From contig NZ_FPCF01000007.1 in NCBI RefSeq assembly GCF_900116895.1, positions 1 to 64,000 of the forward strand: 64,000 nucleotides of DNA. The letters are read 5' to 3'. Of this stretch, positions 56,118 through 64,000 are shown in pieces. Under the pieces are notes generated by a model. The model made no database searches and was not told the DNA's origin. It saw only the letters and a list, made by a program, of their open reading frames with translations. A program made the position numbers and the translations under genes. The first letter of the stretch is position 1. Each line of letters opens with the position of its first letter. The stretch is from Pseudidiomarina donghaiensis (GTDB lineage: Bacteria > Pseudomonadota > Gammaproteobacteria > Enterobacterales > Alteromonadaceae).

Positions 56118-57544
56118 TACGCACGCTCCTGCATGTCTTGCCAATTAAATAAGGTGCGACTACGCCACAGGCCAACAGCACATATTAATGCTGAAACAAT
56201 GCAGCTAACTAACGCCGCCACATAAAAGCCAATCGCAAAATAACTCACCAAGCCTGCCATAGTGCCGACCGCCATTGCTAAAGCCGCATAACCACCCGTT
56301 AAACGACGTTGGTATAGGCCAAAAACTATTGGAAAAATAGTGCTAGCCACAAAGGCGCCGGCAAAATTCAGTAATGCGCCTAGGGTCGCAATTTGCGGCA
56401 AGCATAATAACCACGTCAGTATGCCAAGGCCGGCAATGCAATAACGGTTCATCCGCAATAGCTGATGATCTGTCGCTTCAGGTCGAAACTTTTTATGGTA
56501 AAAATCACGCGTAACTAAGTCAGATGTCGCCGCTAACAATGAATCAAGACTAGACGCTAATGCGGAAAAAACCACGATGAACACCACGATGGCGCCCACT
56601 TTGCCAAGTACTTCGGCGGCCACCATAGGCCCGACCATGTCGGCCGTAGGTGGGAAAATTCCCAGCTGCGGCGCAGCGAGCGCAATAAAGCCGGTAACGA
56701 TAGGAATGGGCAACCACAGCAGCCCCCCAAGCATAAAGGCTTTAAAGGCGACCTTACCTTTGAACGCCAGCGCCCGTGACCACCACACGTTCGAGTGAAA
56801 AATCTCACCCAAACCAAAGAAAATATTATTGAATAGAAACATCACTGCTGCAGGAAACAGCAAGTCAAGTAGCTGCGGGTGGTCCGTGCTGAGCTCTGTA
56901 TGAATAGTCTCTAAGCTGACGGTGTCGATTAAAAACCACGCAATACCCACCACCCCAACAATAATGATTAACGCTTGAATAAAATCGGTGGCGATAACGG
57001 CGCGTAAGCCGCCAAACAAGGTGTAGCCCACGCAAATAAGTAAAATTGCGCTCATGCCTATGTGATAATCCAAGCCACTAAGCGCTTGCAACAAAATACC
57101 GCCAGCCATGCCTAAGCTAACCAACCAGCCCATGGCATAGACCACAGAAATGACCATGAATACCCACCACGCAGCGCGGCCAAAGCGTAATCGAATAAAG
57201 TCGCCCGAGGTGTAACCATGTGGCATTAAACGTTTAATTCGCGCAGCAAGAGGGGCAAATAAAATGAGCCCTAAGGCGGCAAATGAATAGCCGACCATGC
57301 CCCAAACCCCAAGCTGATAGGTTAATTGTGGGGCAACCAAGGTGGTGTTGCTGGTTACCCACGTCGCCATCGCGGTGGCTGCGGCTAATGCAAAGCCGAC
57401 ATTGCGCCCAGCTAAGGCAAAGTCTTCGTGCGACTTGTTTTTGCGGCCCAAATACCAACCAAATGCTATCCACAGTACGCCAAAAATGCCGACCAAGGCG
57501 AGGCCGAGCGTGCTGTCGAGGGCAAAATCAGTGGCTTTATTCAT
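56117..57544 (-). CDS. Sodium:solute symporter (SSS family)
   Basis: Started at the ATG ending at 57544 (MNKATDFALDS), behind AAAGGTAC, to give 475 residues; the longer frame to 57601 lies in the upstream gene. About 13 hydrophobic segments. Family features: FALAGRNVGFALAAATAMATWV early, RLMPHGYTSGDFIRLRFG after helix 3, FGGLRAVIATDFIQ, and the sodium-site SALASSLDSLLAATSDL. The RLMPHGYTSGDF part recalls the urea/DUR3-like branch but the substrate is not settled. It overlaps the preceding gene by 8 bases and the following one by 1. Confidence 0.88.
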   Translation of the reverse strand: MNKATDFALDSTLGLALVGIFGVLWIAFGWYLGRKNKSHEDFALAGRNVGFALAAATAMATWVTSNTTLVAPQLTYQLGVWGMVGYSFAALGLILFAPLAARIKRLMPHGYTSGDFIRLRFGRAAWWVFMVISVVYAMGWLVSLGMAGGILLQALSGLDYHIGMSAILLICVGYTLFGGLRAVIATDFIQALIIIVGVVGIAWFLIDTVSLETIHTELSTDHPQLLDLLFPAAVMFLFNNIFFGLGEIFHSNVWWSRALAFKGKVAFKAFMLGGLLWLPIPIVTGFIALAAPQLGIFPPTADMVGPMVAAEVLGKVGAIVVFIVVFSALASSLDSLLAATSDLVTRDFYHKKFRPEATDHQLLRMNRYCIAGLGILTWLLCLPQIATLGALLNFAGAFVASTIFPIVFGLYQRRLTGGYAALAMAVGTMAGLVSYFAIGFYVAALVSCIVSALICAVGLWRSRTLFNWQDMQERA

Positions 57545-58052
57545 GCTCAGTACCTTTCGATCGCGATACCTTAGCGCGTGACGCCGCGCGATGGTTGGCA
57601 ATAATCAATACCACCAGAACCATAAACACCGTTAAACCCGCAAAGAATAATCCGAGCGCTTGCCACAATGGGTAGTGATCCACTCGCACATGCACCACGT
57701 TACTAAGCACATCGCCCGCAGCATTACGCAAACGGAAATAATGATCGCCCGAGGTGAAACCGGTTAAAGTAATTTGTTGAAAGTCGGCCACGCCCTGCCC
57801 CAACCATGGGTACGAGCGACTGACATGAGCAAATTGAGCACTGCCAGCGTAATCTACCCACAATGACTGCTCTGCGGCCGATGATTGTACTTGTGCGGTA
57901 AGCACGAAGTAGCCTTCACGACTTAATTCGGGGGCACTCAGTGCGTATGGGAGTTCTGCCGTTGATGGCGACAAGGCAAACGCGGGTCGCGCAAACAGCG
58001 TGATGAGTAACAACAGCGAGATGTGAATAACGAACCTTGCGCGGTTTGGCAC
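57537..58052 (-). CDS. Signal-bearing periplasmic/one-helix membrane protein, unknown family
   Basis: A 171-residue protein starting at GTG (AAGGAAT in front). A signal peptide (HISLLLLITLFARPAFA) is followed by a beta-rich domain of about 100 residues that looks like a fibronectin-type fold (FVLTAQVQSS, GDHYFRLRNAAGDVLSNVVHV), one transmembrane helix (about 128-150) and a basic cytoplasmic tail. First gene of the operon, overlapping the symporter by 8 bases. Its domain would sit in the periplasm near the symporter entrance, so a binding or docking role is possible. Not recognised as a named family. Confidence 0.7.
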   Translation of the reverse strand: MPNRARFVIHISLLLLITLFARPAFALSPSTAELPYALSAPELSREGYFVLTAQVQSSAAEQSLWVDYAGSAQFAHVSRSYPWLGQGVADFQQITLTGFTSGDHYFRLRNAAGDVLSNVVHVRVDHYPLWQALGLFFAGLTVFMVLVVLIIANHRAASRAKVSRSKGTEHE

Positions 58053-58148
58053 TATTCCTTCCTGTAGCCCTTTGTATCTAGGCTACCAAGTGAGGAAAAT
58101 CATTGCAACTTAAGGTATGCTCACAGGCATTGCAGTATGGAAATCACT

Positions 58149-58565
58149 ATGCGTCGATTATTTTTATGCACCATGGGGGCAAACATTGCGCCCGAGAAGA
58201 ACTTTGCCAAAGCACGCGAGCGGCTGAAGACGCTTGGTCACGCGCACTACTCACGGGCTATTTATACCCGCCCTGTGGCCATGCAAAGCCAAGCGCAATT
58301 TTTAAACGCGCTGTTACTCATTGATACCCCGCTCACGGCACTTGAGCTGAAACAGCAATTTAATCAAATAGAAATTGATCTCGGTCGTGATCGTGACGAC
58401 CCATTAAGTAGCCAAAAAGATCGGCCTATGGATATCGATATTTTAGGCGAAGCACAGTATGACGACAGTTGGCAGCAAGTGCCTGAGTATTTAACTGCGG
58501 TGATTAAAAGTTTGCGTCCGTTAGCAACAGAGCTCGCCCGCGACATGGAGTTTAGTCATGACTAA
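58149..58565 (+). CDS. FolK-like 6-hydroxymethyl-dihydropterin pyrophosphokinase, short form
   Basis: A 138-residue protein from the ATG at 58149 (GGAAA in front; the ATG at 58137 is the alternative and adds four residues). It keeps HPPK landmarks: MGANIAPEKNFAKARERL, FLNALLLIDT, FNQIEIDLGR and the motif KDRPMDIDIL. It is about 20 residues shorter than E. coli FolK (159). The folM gene overlaps it by 8 bases. Known HPPK activity would be ATP pyrophosphorylation of a pterin alcohol; whether this copy is the housekeeping one or a paralogue cannot be told here. Confidence 0.75.
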   Translation: MRRLFLCTMGANIAPEKNFAKARERLKTLGHAHYSRAIYTRPVAMQSQAQFLNALLLIDTPLTALELKQQFNQIEIDLGRDRDDPLSSQKDRPMDIDILGEAQYDDSWQQVPEYLTAVIKSLRPLATELARDMEFSHD

Positions 58566-59268
58566 CAACAAAACCGTTTTCATTACCGGTGCGGGTCGGC
58601 GTTTTGGCTTGGCTCTTGCGCATGCCCTATTAGACGATGGCTATCAGGTAATTGCCCACTACAACACCTCCAAAGATGGTATTGCTGAGCTTGAGCAACG
58701 CGGTGCGGTTGCGGTGCAAGCGAATCTTGCTGACCTACAACAGGTTGCGCGGTTAATTAGCGAGCTGAAACAGCACACCCAGCAGCTTGATTTACTAGTG
58801 AACAACGCTTCGTGCTTTTTTGACAATACTGTTGTTGACGACGACTTGGCTAACCTTAGCACTGTGTTAAACGTGCACACGGCGGCGCCATATCTATTAA
58901 TTCGCGACTTACAGCCATTATTAGCAGCTGCCAACGGCAGTGTGGTGAATATCACCGATATTTACGTCGACAGCCCCTCAACCAACTATGTGGCCTACTG
59001 CGCCGCGAAAGCTGGCTTAGCCAGTTTGACATTAGCATTCGCCAAAAAATTAGCCCCGGCGGTGCGCGTTAACGCTATCCAACCAGGGCCAATATTGTTT
59101 TTGCCTGAGCACGACAGCGAGCACCGTCAAAAAGTACTCGCTGAAACGCCATTAAAGCTAGAAGGCGGCCTTGAACCGATGATTGCTACGGTGCGCTTTT
59201 TACGCGACAACCCGTTTGTCACCGGCGAGTCGATTAAAGTCGACGGTGGCCGCGCCCTGCTTATTTAA
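58558..59268 (+). CDS. folM: Dihydromonapterin reductase-type SDR (FolM-like)
   Basis: A 236-residue SDR with the pteridine-reductase cofactor motif TGAGRRFG at residues 10-17 (TGxxxRxG rather than TGxxxGxG), NNAS, and the catalytic YVAYCAAKA (Tyr-x3-Lys). The C-terminal [12 protein letters not shown] matches FolM. FolM reduces dihydromonapterin or dihydrofolate with NADPH. It overlaps the folK-like gene upstream and, on the opposite strand, the end of acnA by 8 bases. Confidence 0.85.
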   Translation: MTNNKTVFITGAGRRFGLALAHALLDDGYQVIAHYNTSKDGIAELEQRGAVAVQANLADLQQVARLISELKQHTQQLDLLVNNASCFFDNTVVDDDLANLSTVLNVHTAAPYLLIRDLQPLLAAANGSVVNITDIYVDSPSTNYVAYCAAKAGLASLTLAFAKKLAPAVRVNAIQPGPILFLPEHDSEHRQKVLAETPLKLEGGLEPMIATVRFLRDNPFVTGESIKVDGGRALLI

Positions 59269-61939
59269 GCATTTGGCGTAACACGTAGTGCAGAATGCCG
59301 CCGCTACGGTAGTACTCCAGTTCATTTCCAGTATCAATGCGGCATTTCACCTCAAACTCAGCCGTTGAACCGTCGGCTTTCTTGGCTTGAACTTTCAGCA
59401 TTTGGCCTGGTTTCAGGTTGTCGTTAATGCCGACAATGCTAATTTGTTCGTCACCTTTTAAGCCGTGCGCTTGTACGCCTTCGCCATCCATAAACTGCAA
59501 TGGCAACACACCCATGCCCACTAAGTTAGAACGGTGAATACGCTCGAAGCTTTCGGCAATAACCGCTTTCACGCCTAACAAGGTGGTGCCTTTGGCAGCC
59601 CAGTCACGGCTGGAGCCGGTACCGTACTCTTTACCGGCCAACACCACCAATGGCGTTTGTTCTTTCTGATACAACATAGCGGCGTCGTAAATCGACATTT
59701 CTTTGCCGCTTGGCACATGACGGGTGTAACCGCCTTCAACGCCATCAAGCATTTGGTTTTTTATGCGAATATTGGCAAAGGTACCGCGCATCATCACTTC
59801 GTGGTTACCACGACGCGAACCGTACGAGTTAAAGTCTTTCACCGCCACGCCATTTTCTTGCAAGTACTTACCCGCTGGCGAGTCAGGCTTAATGGAACCT
59901 GCTGGTGAAATGTGGTCGGTGGTAATGGTGTCACCAAATACCGCTAACACACGTGCGTCGTTAACATCACCAAGGCCTGCCAATGGTTTGTCGATGCCAA
60001 TGAAATACGGCGGATTCTTCACGTAGGTTGAGTCATCGCTCCAGTTGTAGGTTTTACCCTCACCAATTGGAATAGAGCGCCACTCGTCATCGCCTTTAAA
60101 TACTTCACCATATTCGCGGCGGAACATGTCGCCATCCACAAACTGTACCGCTTCAGCAATTTCACTGCTGCTTGGCCAAATGTCTTTTAAGTACACCGGG
60201 TTACCGTTTTGATCGTCGCCTAATGGGTCTTTGCTCAAATCAATACGGGTTGTACCGGCCAACGCATAGGCAACCACCAAGGGCGGCGACGCCAACCAGT
60301 TGGCTTTCACGTCTTGGTGAATACGGCCTTCAAAGTTGCGGTTACCGGAAAGCACCGACGACACTGTCAGATTACCTTCGCGAATGGCGTCAGTAATTTC
60401 ATCAGGTAACGGCCCTGAGTTACCAATACAGGTGGTACAGCCGTAACCAACAAGGTTAAAGCCAAGTTTATCGAGGTACTGGGTAAATCCGGCTTTGGCT
60501 AAGTAATCGGTCACAACCTTTGAACCAGGCGCCAGCGACGACTTCACCCAAGGTTTACGGTTTAAGCCTTTTTCAATCGCTTTTTTCGCCACTAAACCTG
60601 CGGCCATAAGCACACTCGGGTTTGAGGTGTTGGTACACGAAGTAATCGCTGCAATTACGACGTCACCGTGTGACAAACTGTAGTCTTTACCTTTAACCGG
60701 TACCGATTTTTCTTTTTCGGCGCCCTGCCCGCTACTTTCTAATACCAAGTCAAAGGCTGCACCTAATTGCGGCATACCCACACGGTCTTGTGGACGTTTT
60801 GGCCCTGCCAACGATGCTTCTACAGTGCTTAAATCAAGTTCTAAACTATCGGTGAATACCGGCTCGTTACCGGTTTCGCGCCACATGCCTTGCGCTTTCG
60901 CATAGGCTTCTACCAAATCAATGGTGTCTTGATCACGGCCAGAAAGTTCTAGGTAGCGCAAGGTTTCTTGGTCAACTGGGAAAAAGCCACATGTTGCGCC
61001 ATATTCAGGCGCCATATTACCAATGGTGGCGCGGTCTGCTAATGGCAGGTTATCAAGGCCTGGGCCATAGAACTCGACAAATTTACCCACCACACCATGC
61101 TTACGTAGCATTTGGGTTACGGTTAGCACTAAATCCGTTGCGGTAACGCCTTCTGGTAACTTACCGGTCATGCGGAAACCAATCACTTCAGGAATCAGCA
61201 TCGACACTGGCTGGCCCAGCATCGCCGCTTCCGCTTCAATACCGCCGACACCCCAGCCTAATACACCTAGGCCGTTAATCATGGTGGTGTGCGAATCGGT
61301 GCCGACTAAGGTATCCGGCATAACATAGGTTTTACCGTCTTGCTCTTTGGTCCAAGCTACTTTGGCTAAATACTCAAGGTTTACTTGGTGGCAAATACCG
61401 GTGCCTGGCGGCACCACGCGGAAGTTTTCAAAGGCATTTTGGCCCCAACGCAAAAATTGGTAACGCTCAAAGTTACGTTCCATTTCTATGCGTACGTTTT
61501 CTTTAAAGGCTTCAGGCGTGGCAAATTTATCGACCATAACCGAGTGGTCAATCACTAAATCAACCGCTGACAATGGGTTAATTTGATTCGGGTCTTGCCC
61601 AGCTTTGGCAACGGCGTCACGCATGGCGGCCAAATCAACCACGGCAGGAACGCCGGTGAAATCTTGCATGAGTACTCGCGCTGGGCGGTACTGAATTTCG
61701 CGGTCAGACTTTCGTTCTTTTAGCCAATGACCAATGGCTTCAATATCTTCTTTGGATACCGTGCTACCGTCTTCATTACGTAGCAAGTTTTCCAACAGCA
61801 CCTTCATTGACGTTGGCAATTTGCTTACGTCGCCAATGCTTTTTAGCTGCTCAGCAGCTTTCGGTAAGCTGTGATAATGAAAGGTTTTACCGTTTACTTC
61901 TAGCGTACTTAACGTATTCAAGCTGTCGTTGCTCGACAT
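59261..61939 (-). CDS. acnA: Aconitate hydratase A
   Basis: An 892-residue aconitase of the AcnA/IRP type. Domain 1-3 motifs include [43 protein letters not shown] (read in parts), the 4Fe-4S ligands in [12 protein letters not shown] and [13 protein letters not shown], and the swivel domain with [16 protein letters not shown] and [16 protein letters not shown]. It interconverts citrate and isocitrate. Strong AAGGAG before the ATG. Single gene. Confidence 0.97.
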   Translation of the reverse strand: MSSNDSLNTLSTLEVNGKTFHYHSLPKAAEQLKSIGDVSKLPTSMKVLLENLLRNEDGSTVSKEDIEAIGHWLKERKSDREIQYRPARVLMQDFTGVPAVVDLAAMRDAVAKAGQDPNQINPLSAVDLVIDHSVMVDKFATPEAFKENVRIEMERNFERYQFLRWGQNAFENFRVVPPGTGICHQVNLEYLAKVAWTKEQDGKTYVMPDTLVGTDSHTTMINGLGVLGWGVGGIEAEAAMLGQPVSMLIPEVIGFRMTGKLPEGVTATDLVLTVTQMLRKHGVVGKFVEFYGPGLDNLPLADRATIGNMAPEYGATCGFFPVDQETLRYLELSGRDQDTIDLVEAYAKAQGMWRETGNEPVFTDSLELDLSTVEASLAGPKRPQDRVGMPQLGAAFDLVLESSGQGAEKEKSVPVKGKDYSLSHGDVVIAAITSCTNTSNPSVLMAAGLVAKKAIEKGLNRKPWVKSSLAPGSKVVTDYLAKAGFTQYLDKLGFNLVGYGCTTCIGNSGPLPDEITDAIREGNLTVSSVLSGNRNFEGRIHQDVKANWLASPPLVVAYALAGTTRIDLSKDPLGDDQNGNPVYLKDIWPSSSEIAEAVQFVDGDMFRREYGEVFKGDDEWRSIPIGEGKTYNWSDDSTYVKNPPYFIGIDKPLAGLGDVNDARVLAVFGDTITTDHISPAGSIKPDSPAGKYLQENGVAVKDFNSYGSRRGNHEVMMRGTFANIRIKNQMLDGVEGGYTRHVPSGKEMSIYDAAMLYQKEQTPLVVLAGKEYGTGSSRDWAAKGTTLLGVKAVIAESFERIHRSNLVGMGVLPLQFMDGEGVQAHGLKGDEQISIVGINDNLKPGQMLKVQAKKADGSTAEFEVKCRIDTGNELEYYRSGGILHYVLRQMLK

Positions 61940-62170
61940 AGCCTAACTCCTTATCTAAACGATGCATCCTTTAAGCTTAGACACAAATTTGTGGTTCAGC
62001 CATAGCGCTTATTTATATTAACTATTTAATCACTATGGGTATTTAAAAGACAAAGATCAACCGCCTAACATATTGATGCACGACAAGTATTCGCAACATG
62101 ACTAACAATTGGTATAAGATGTCATTCTTATGTGTGGTTCAAATAATAATAACCAAACGGTGATCCAACA
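61940..62170. promoter_or_regulatory. Divergent control region between acnA and the PAS-GGDEF gene
   Basis: 231 bases without a gene. A perfect 12-bp palindrome, CACAAATTTGTG (61982-61993), lies about 45 bases before the acnA start and could be a regulator site. The middle is AT-rich. No promoter pair is convincing enough to name. Confidence 0.55.
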
Positions 62171-63046
62171 ATGACACACCCGAAATTAGCCACTTTTGAA
62201 GCACTCGGCGAGTACATAGACTTACTACTTGACGCGATCTGCGTGGTAAACCCGCACGGCGAGTTCATTTATGTAAGCGCCGGTGGTGAACGGGTATTTG
62301 GCTATGTGCCGCAAGAAATGATTGGCCGTTCAATGTACGAGTTTATGCATCCCGATGACCATGAACGCACTCGCCAAGCCACTGCCGAAATTATGCAGGG
62401 AGTGGTTAAGTTTGACTTCGAAAACCGCTATATCCGCAAAAATGGCGAGGTTGCCACCATTCTTTGGTCAGCCCGCTATTCCGAGAAAGATGACTTACGG
62501 GTAGCCGTTGCGCGTGATATCACAGCCCAGCGCCAAGTGGAACAAGAACGCCAACAACTTCTGGAAAAGCTAGAAAAGTTGGCGTTATTTGACCCGCTCA
62601 CCGAGCTTCCTAACCGCAGCTATTTTTATCAACGCGCCACCCAAGCGCTAGAACATCATAGTGACATCGCCATTGTTTACATTGACTTGAACCACTTTAA
62701 AGAAATTAATGATGGCTATGGCCACGCCATTGGTGACCAAATATTGCATGCTGCAGCACAACGCATAAGTGCGTCTGTGCGCAGCCATGATACCGCAGCT
62801 CGTATTGGCGGTGACGAGTTTGTCGTGTTACTCGAGCGCATTCAGCAGCATAGTGACGCCGAGGCTATTGTGCAAAAAATTCAGCGCGCTTTGTGCCAAC
62901 CCATTCAAATAGATGCACTACCCAATGTTCGGTTTGATTTAGCGGCAAGTTTTGGTATTGCCTTATCAAAGGAACTCGGTGGCGACTTACAAACGCTACT
63001 ACTGCATGCAGATAATGCGATGTACAAAGCCAAACGCAACGCTTGA
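62171..63046 (+). CDS. PAS-GGDEF diguanylate cyclase
   Basis: A 291-residue protein. A PAS domain (about 12-120; AICVVNPHGEFIYVSAGGERVFGY read in parts, then MHPDDHERT) and a short helical linker precede a GGDEF domain (about 135-291). The active loop GGDEF is at 213-217, and the inhibitory site RSHD at 204-207 has the right distance to it. So it should make cyclic-di-GMP and be feedback-inhibited, with the PAS sensing an unknown signal. No membrane segment. Divergent from acnA. Confidence 0.93.
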   Translation: MTHPKLATFEALGEYIDLLLDAICVVNPHGEFIYVSAGGERVFGYVPQEMIGRSMYEFMHPDDHERTRQATAEIMQGVVKFDFENRYIRKNGEVATILWSARYSEKDDLRVAVARDITAQRQVEQERQQLLEKLEKLALFDPLTELPNRSYFYQRATQALEHHSDIAIVYIDLNHFKEINDGYGHAIGDQILHAAAQRISASVRSHDTAARIGGDEFVVLLERIQQHSDAEAIVQKIQRALCQPIQIDALPNVRFDLAASFGIALSKELGGDLQTLLLHADNAMYKAKRNA

Positions 63047-63099
63047 AGCGCACTATTTAAGCCTTATAATGAACTCATCAGACCAGATAAGGAAACCCT

Positions 63100-63957
63100 A
63101 TGAGTCAGGTGTTACACGATTTATTAGACTTACTTAAACTAGAAACCATCGAGCAAGGAATTTACCGCGGTCAAAGCCAAGACTTAGGCTTCGGCGCAGT
63201 ATTCGGTGGCCAAGTCATTGGTCAGGCTTTATCGGCGGCCAAAGAAACCTTACCCGAAGACCGCAAAGTGCACTCACTGCACACTTATTTTTTGCGCCCG
63301 GGAGACGCTCACAAGCCAATTGTTTACGATGTGGAAAACATTCGCGACGGCAAAAGCTTTTCAACCCGCCGCGTGCAAGCCATTCAGCATGGTAAGCCCA
63401 TTTTCTACATGACTGCGTCATTTCAAATTGACGAGCCAGGTTTTGAGCACCAAGACACCATGCCTGAAGTGCCGGGGCCAGAGGGTTTAGTGTCTGATAT
63501 TGATATTTATCGTGAACACGCAGAGTTAATACCCGAGGCCATTCGTAACAAGTTTATTTGCGAAAAACCCATAGAAATGCGCTTCGTCACTGCCAACAAC
63601 CCGTTTAAGCCAGTGGTTGACGAACCGCGCCGCTATGTTTGGATTCGCGCGAACGGTGAGATGCCAGATGACCCACGCGTGCACAAGTATTTGCTGGCTT
63701 ATGCGTCAGACTTTAATTTTTTGCCCACTGCATTGCAACCACATGGGCACAGCTTTGCACAGCCGAATATTCAAATGGCGACCATTGACCATTCCATGTG
63801 GTTTCACAAAGACTTTCGCATGGACGACTGGTTGCTATACGCCATAGATAGCCCAGTAGCAACTGGCGCTCGCGGCTTAGTTCGTGGTCAGGTATTTAGT
63901 CGCGATGGCACTTTGGTAGCCTCGACCATGCAAGAAGGTGTGATGCGTAAGCGCTAG
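63100..63957 (+). CDS. tesB: Acyl-CoA thioesterase II
   Basis: A 285-residue double hot-dog enzyme. The N-terminal half has the [16 protein letters not shown] stretch and [12 protein letters not shown]; the C-terminal half has [13 protein letters not shown] (catalytic Asp), [18 protein letters not shown] and [15 protein letters not shown]. It hydrolyses medium- and long-chain acyl-CoA. AAGGA lies before the ATG. The stop TAG is inside the hairpin at 63949. Confidence 0.95.
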   Translation: MSQVLHDLLDLLKLETIEQGIYRGQSQDLGFGAVFGGQVIGQALSAAKETLPEDRKVHSLHTYFLRPGDAHKPIVYDVENIRDGKSFSTRRVQAIQHGKPIFYMTASFQIDEPGFEHQDTMPEVPGPEGLVSDIDIYREHAELIPEAIRNKFICEKPIEMRFVTANNPFKPVVDEPRRYVWIRANGEMPDDPRVHKYLLAYASDFNFLPTALQPHGHSFAQPNIQMATIDHSMWFHKDFRMDDWLLYAIDSPVATGARGLVRGQVFSRDGTLVASTMQEGVMRKR

Positions 63958-63976
63958 GCGTTTCACCCTAGCGCTT
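63949..63976 (+). terminator. Hairpin at the end of tesB
   Basis: AAGCGCTAGG / CCTAGCGCTT, 10-bp perfect stem with an 8-base loop, including the tesB stop codon. No T tract before the window ends, so it is a probable but not typical terminator. Confidence 0.5.
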
Positions 63977-64000
63977 AGCTGACGAGCTTGTTAACCAAGC

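Noticed and set aside
1-64000. tRNA, rRNA, CRISPR arrays, complete insertion sequences, replication origin
   Set aside because: Looked for and not seen; no cloverleaf-like CCA end, regular repeat-spacer pattern, transposase motif or DnaA-box cluster was found by eye.

Overview
The window is chromosomal DNA from a marine gammaproteobacterium of the Alteromonadales type, most like Idiomarinaceae (inferred from gene content and order: sdhCDAB-sucAB-sucCD opposite gltA, msbA-lpxK-ycaR-kdsB, lolCDE-mfd-csiV). Most of it is ordinary core chromosome. The first 5.8 kb is different: a degraded accessory island of RHS polymorphic-toxin pieces. I saw no tRNA, rRNA, CRISPR array or complete insertion sequence.

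Layout. 1-5.8 kb: three 5'-truncated rhs modules on the minus strand. Two end in different C-terminal tips, each followed by a candidate immunity gene (a lipoprotein and a polytopic membrane protein). A headless conjugative relaxase/helicase remnant is joined to one of them. 5.8-8.8 kb: an SDR, a phosphotransferase-type kinase and an ACAD10/11-like acyl-CoA dehydrogenase, a set that resembles 4-hydroxyacyl-CoA catabolism. 8.9-13.3 kb: a LysR regulator divergent from azoreductase, a ClpP-fold membrane protein, an excalibur protein and a DMT exporter. 13.3-25.0 kb: the TCA block sucDCBA, sdhBADC and divergent gltA, with a SucB that carries two lipoyl domains. 25-32.8 kb: an RND efflux operon (one lipoprotein adaptor, two different permeases) behind a convincing sigma-54 promoter and a long inverted repeat.

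32.7-42.7 kb: envelope biogenesis, with kdsB, ycaR, lpxK, msbA and comEC, a DUF2062 protein, and the LolCDE lipoprotein exporter. 42.8-52.9 kb: mfd, csiV, a MarR regulator overlapping an ExeM/NucH-type nuclease, a small sigma/anti-sigma/PDZ operon whose first ribosome-binding site lies in a perfect 13-bp inverted repeat, and an alkaline phosphatase. 52.9-58.1 kb: a tight five-gene minus-strand operon encoding a signal-anchored periplasmic protein, an SSS symporter, a 39-residue hydrophobic protein, an atypical carbamoyltransferase and a glutamine-dependent asparagine synthetase. 58.1-64 kb: folK-like and folM genes, acnA, a PAS-GGDEF diguanylate cyclase and tesB.

Best candidates for something undescribed are (i) the five-gene symporter/carbamoyltransferase/AsnB operon with its tiny membrane gene, where the carbamoyltransferase keeps the carbamoyl-phosphate site but lacks the usual aspartate-binding motif; (ii) the two unassigned RHS tips with their immunity candidates; and (iii) the sigma-54-controlled double-permease efflux operon. 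All functional calls are from reading the sequence and recalled family knowledge; no database search was possible.
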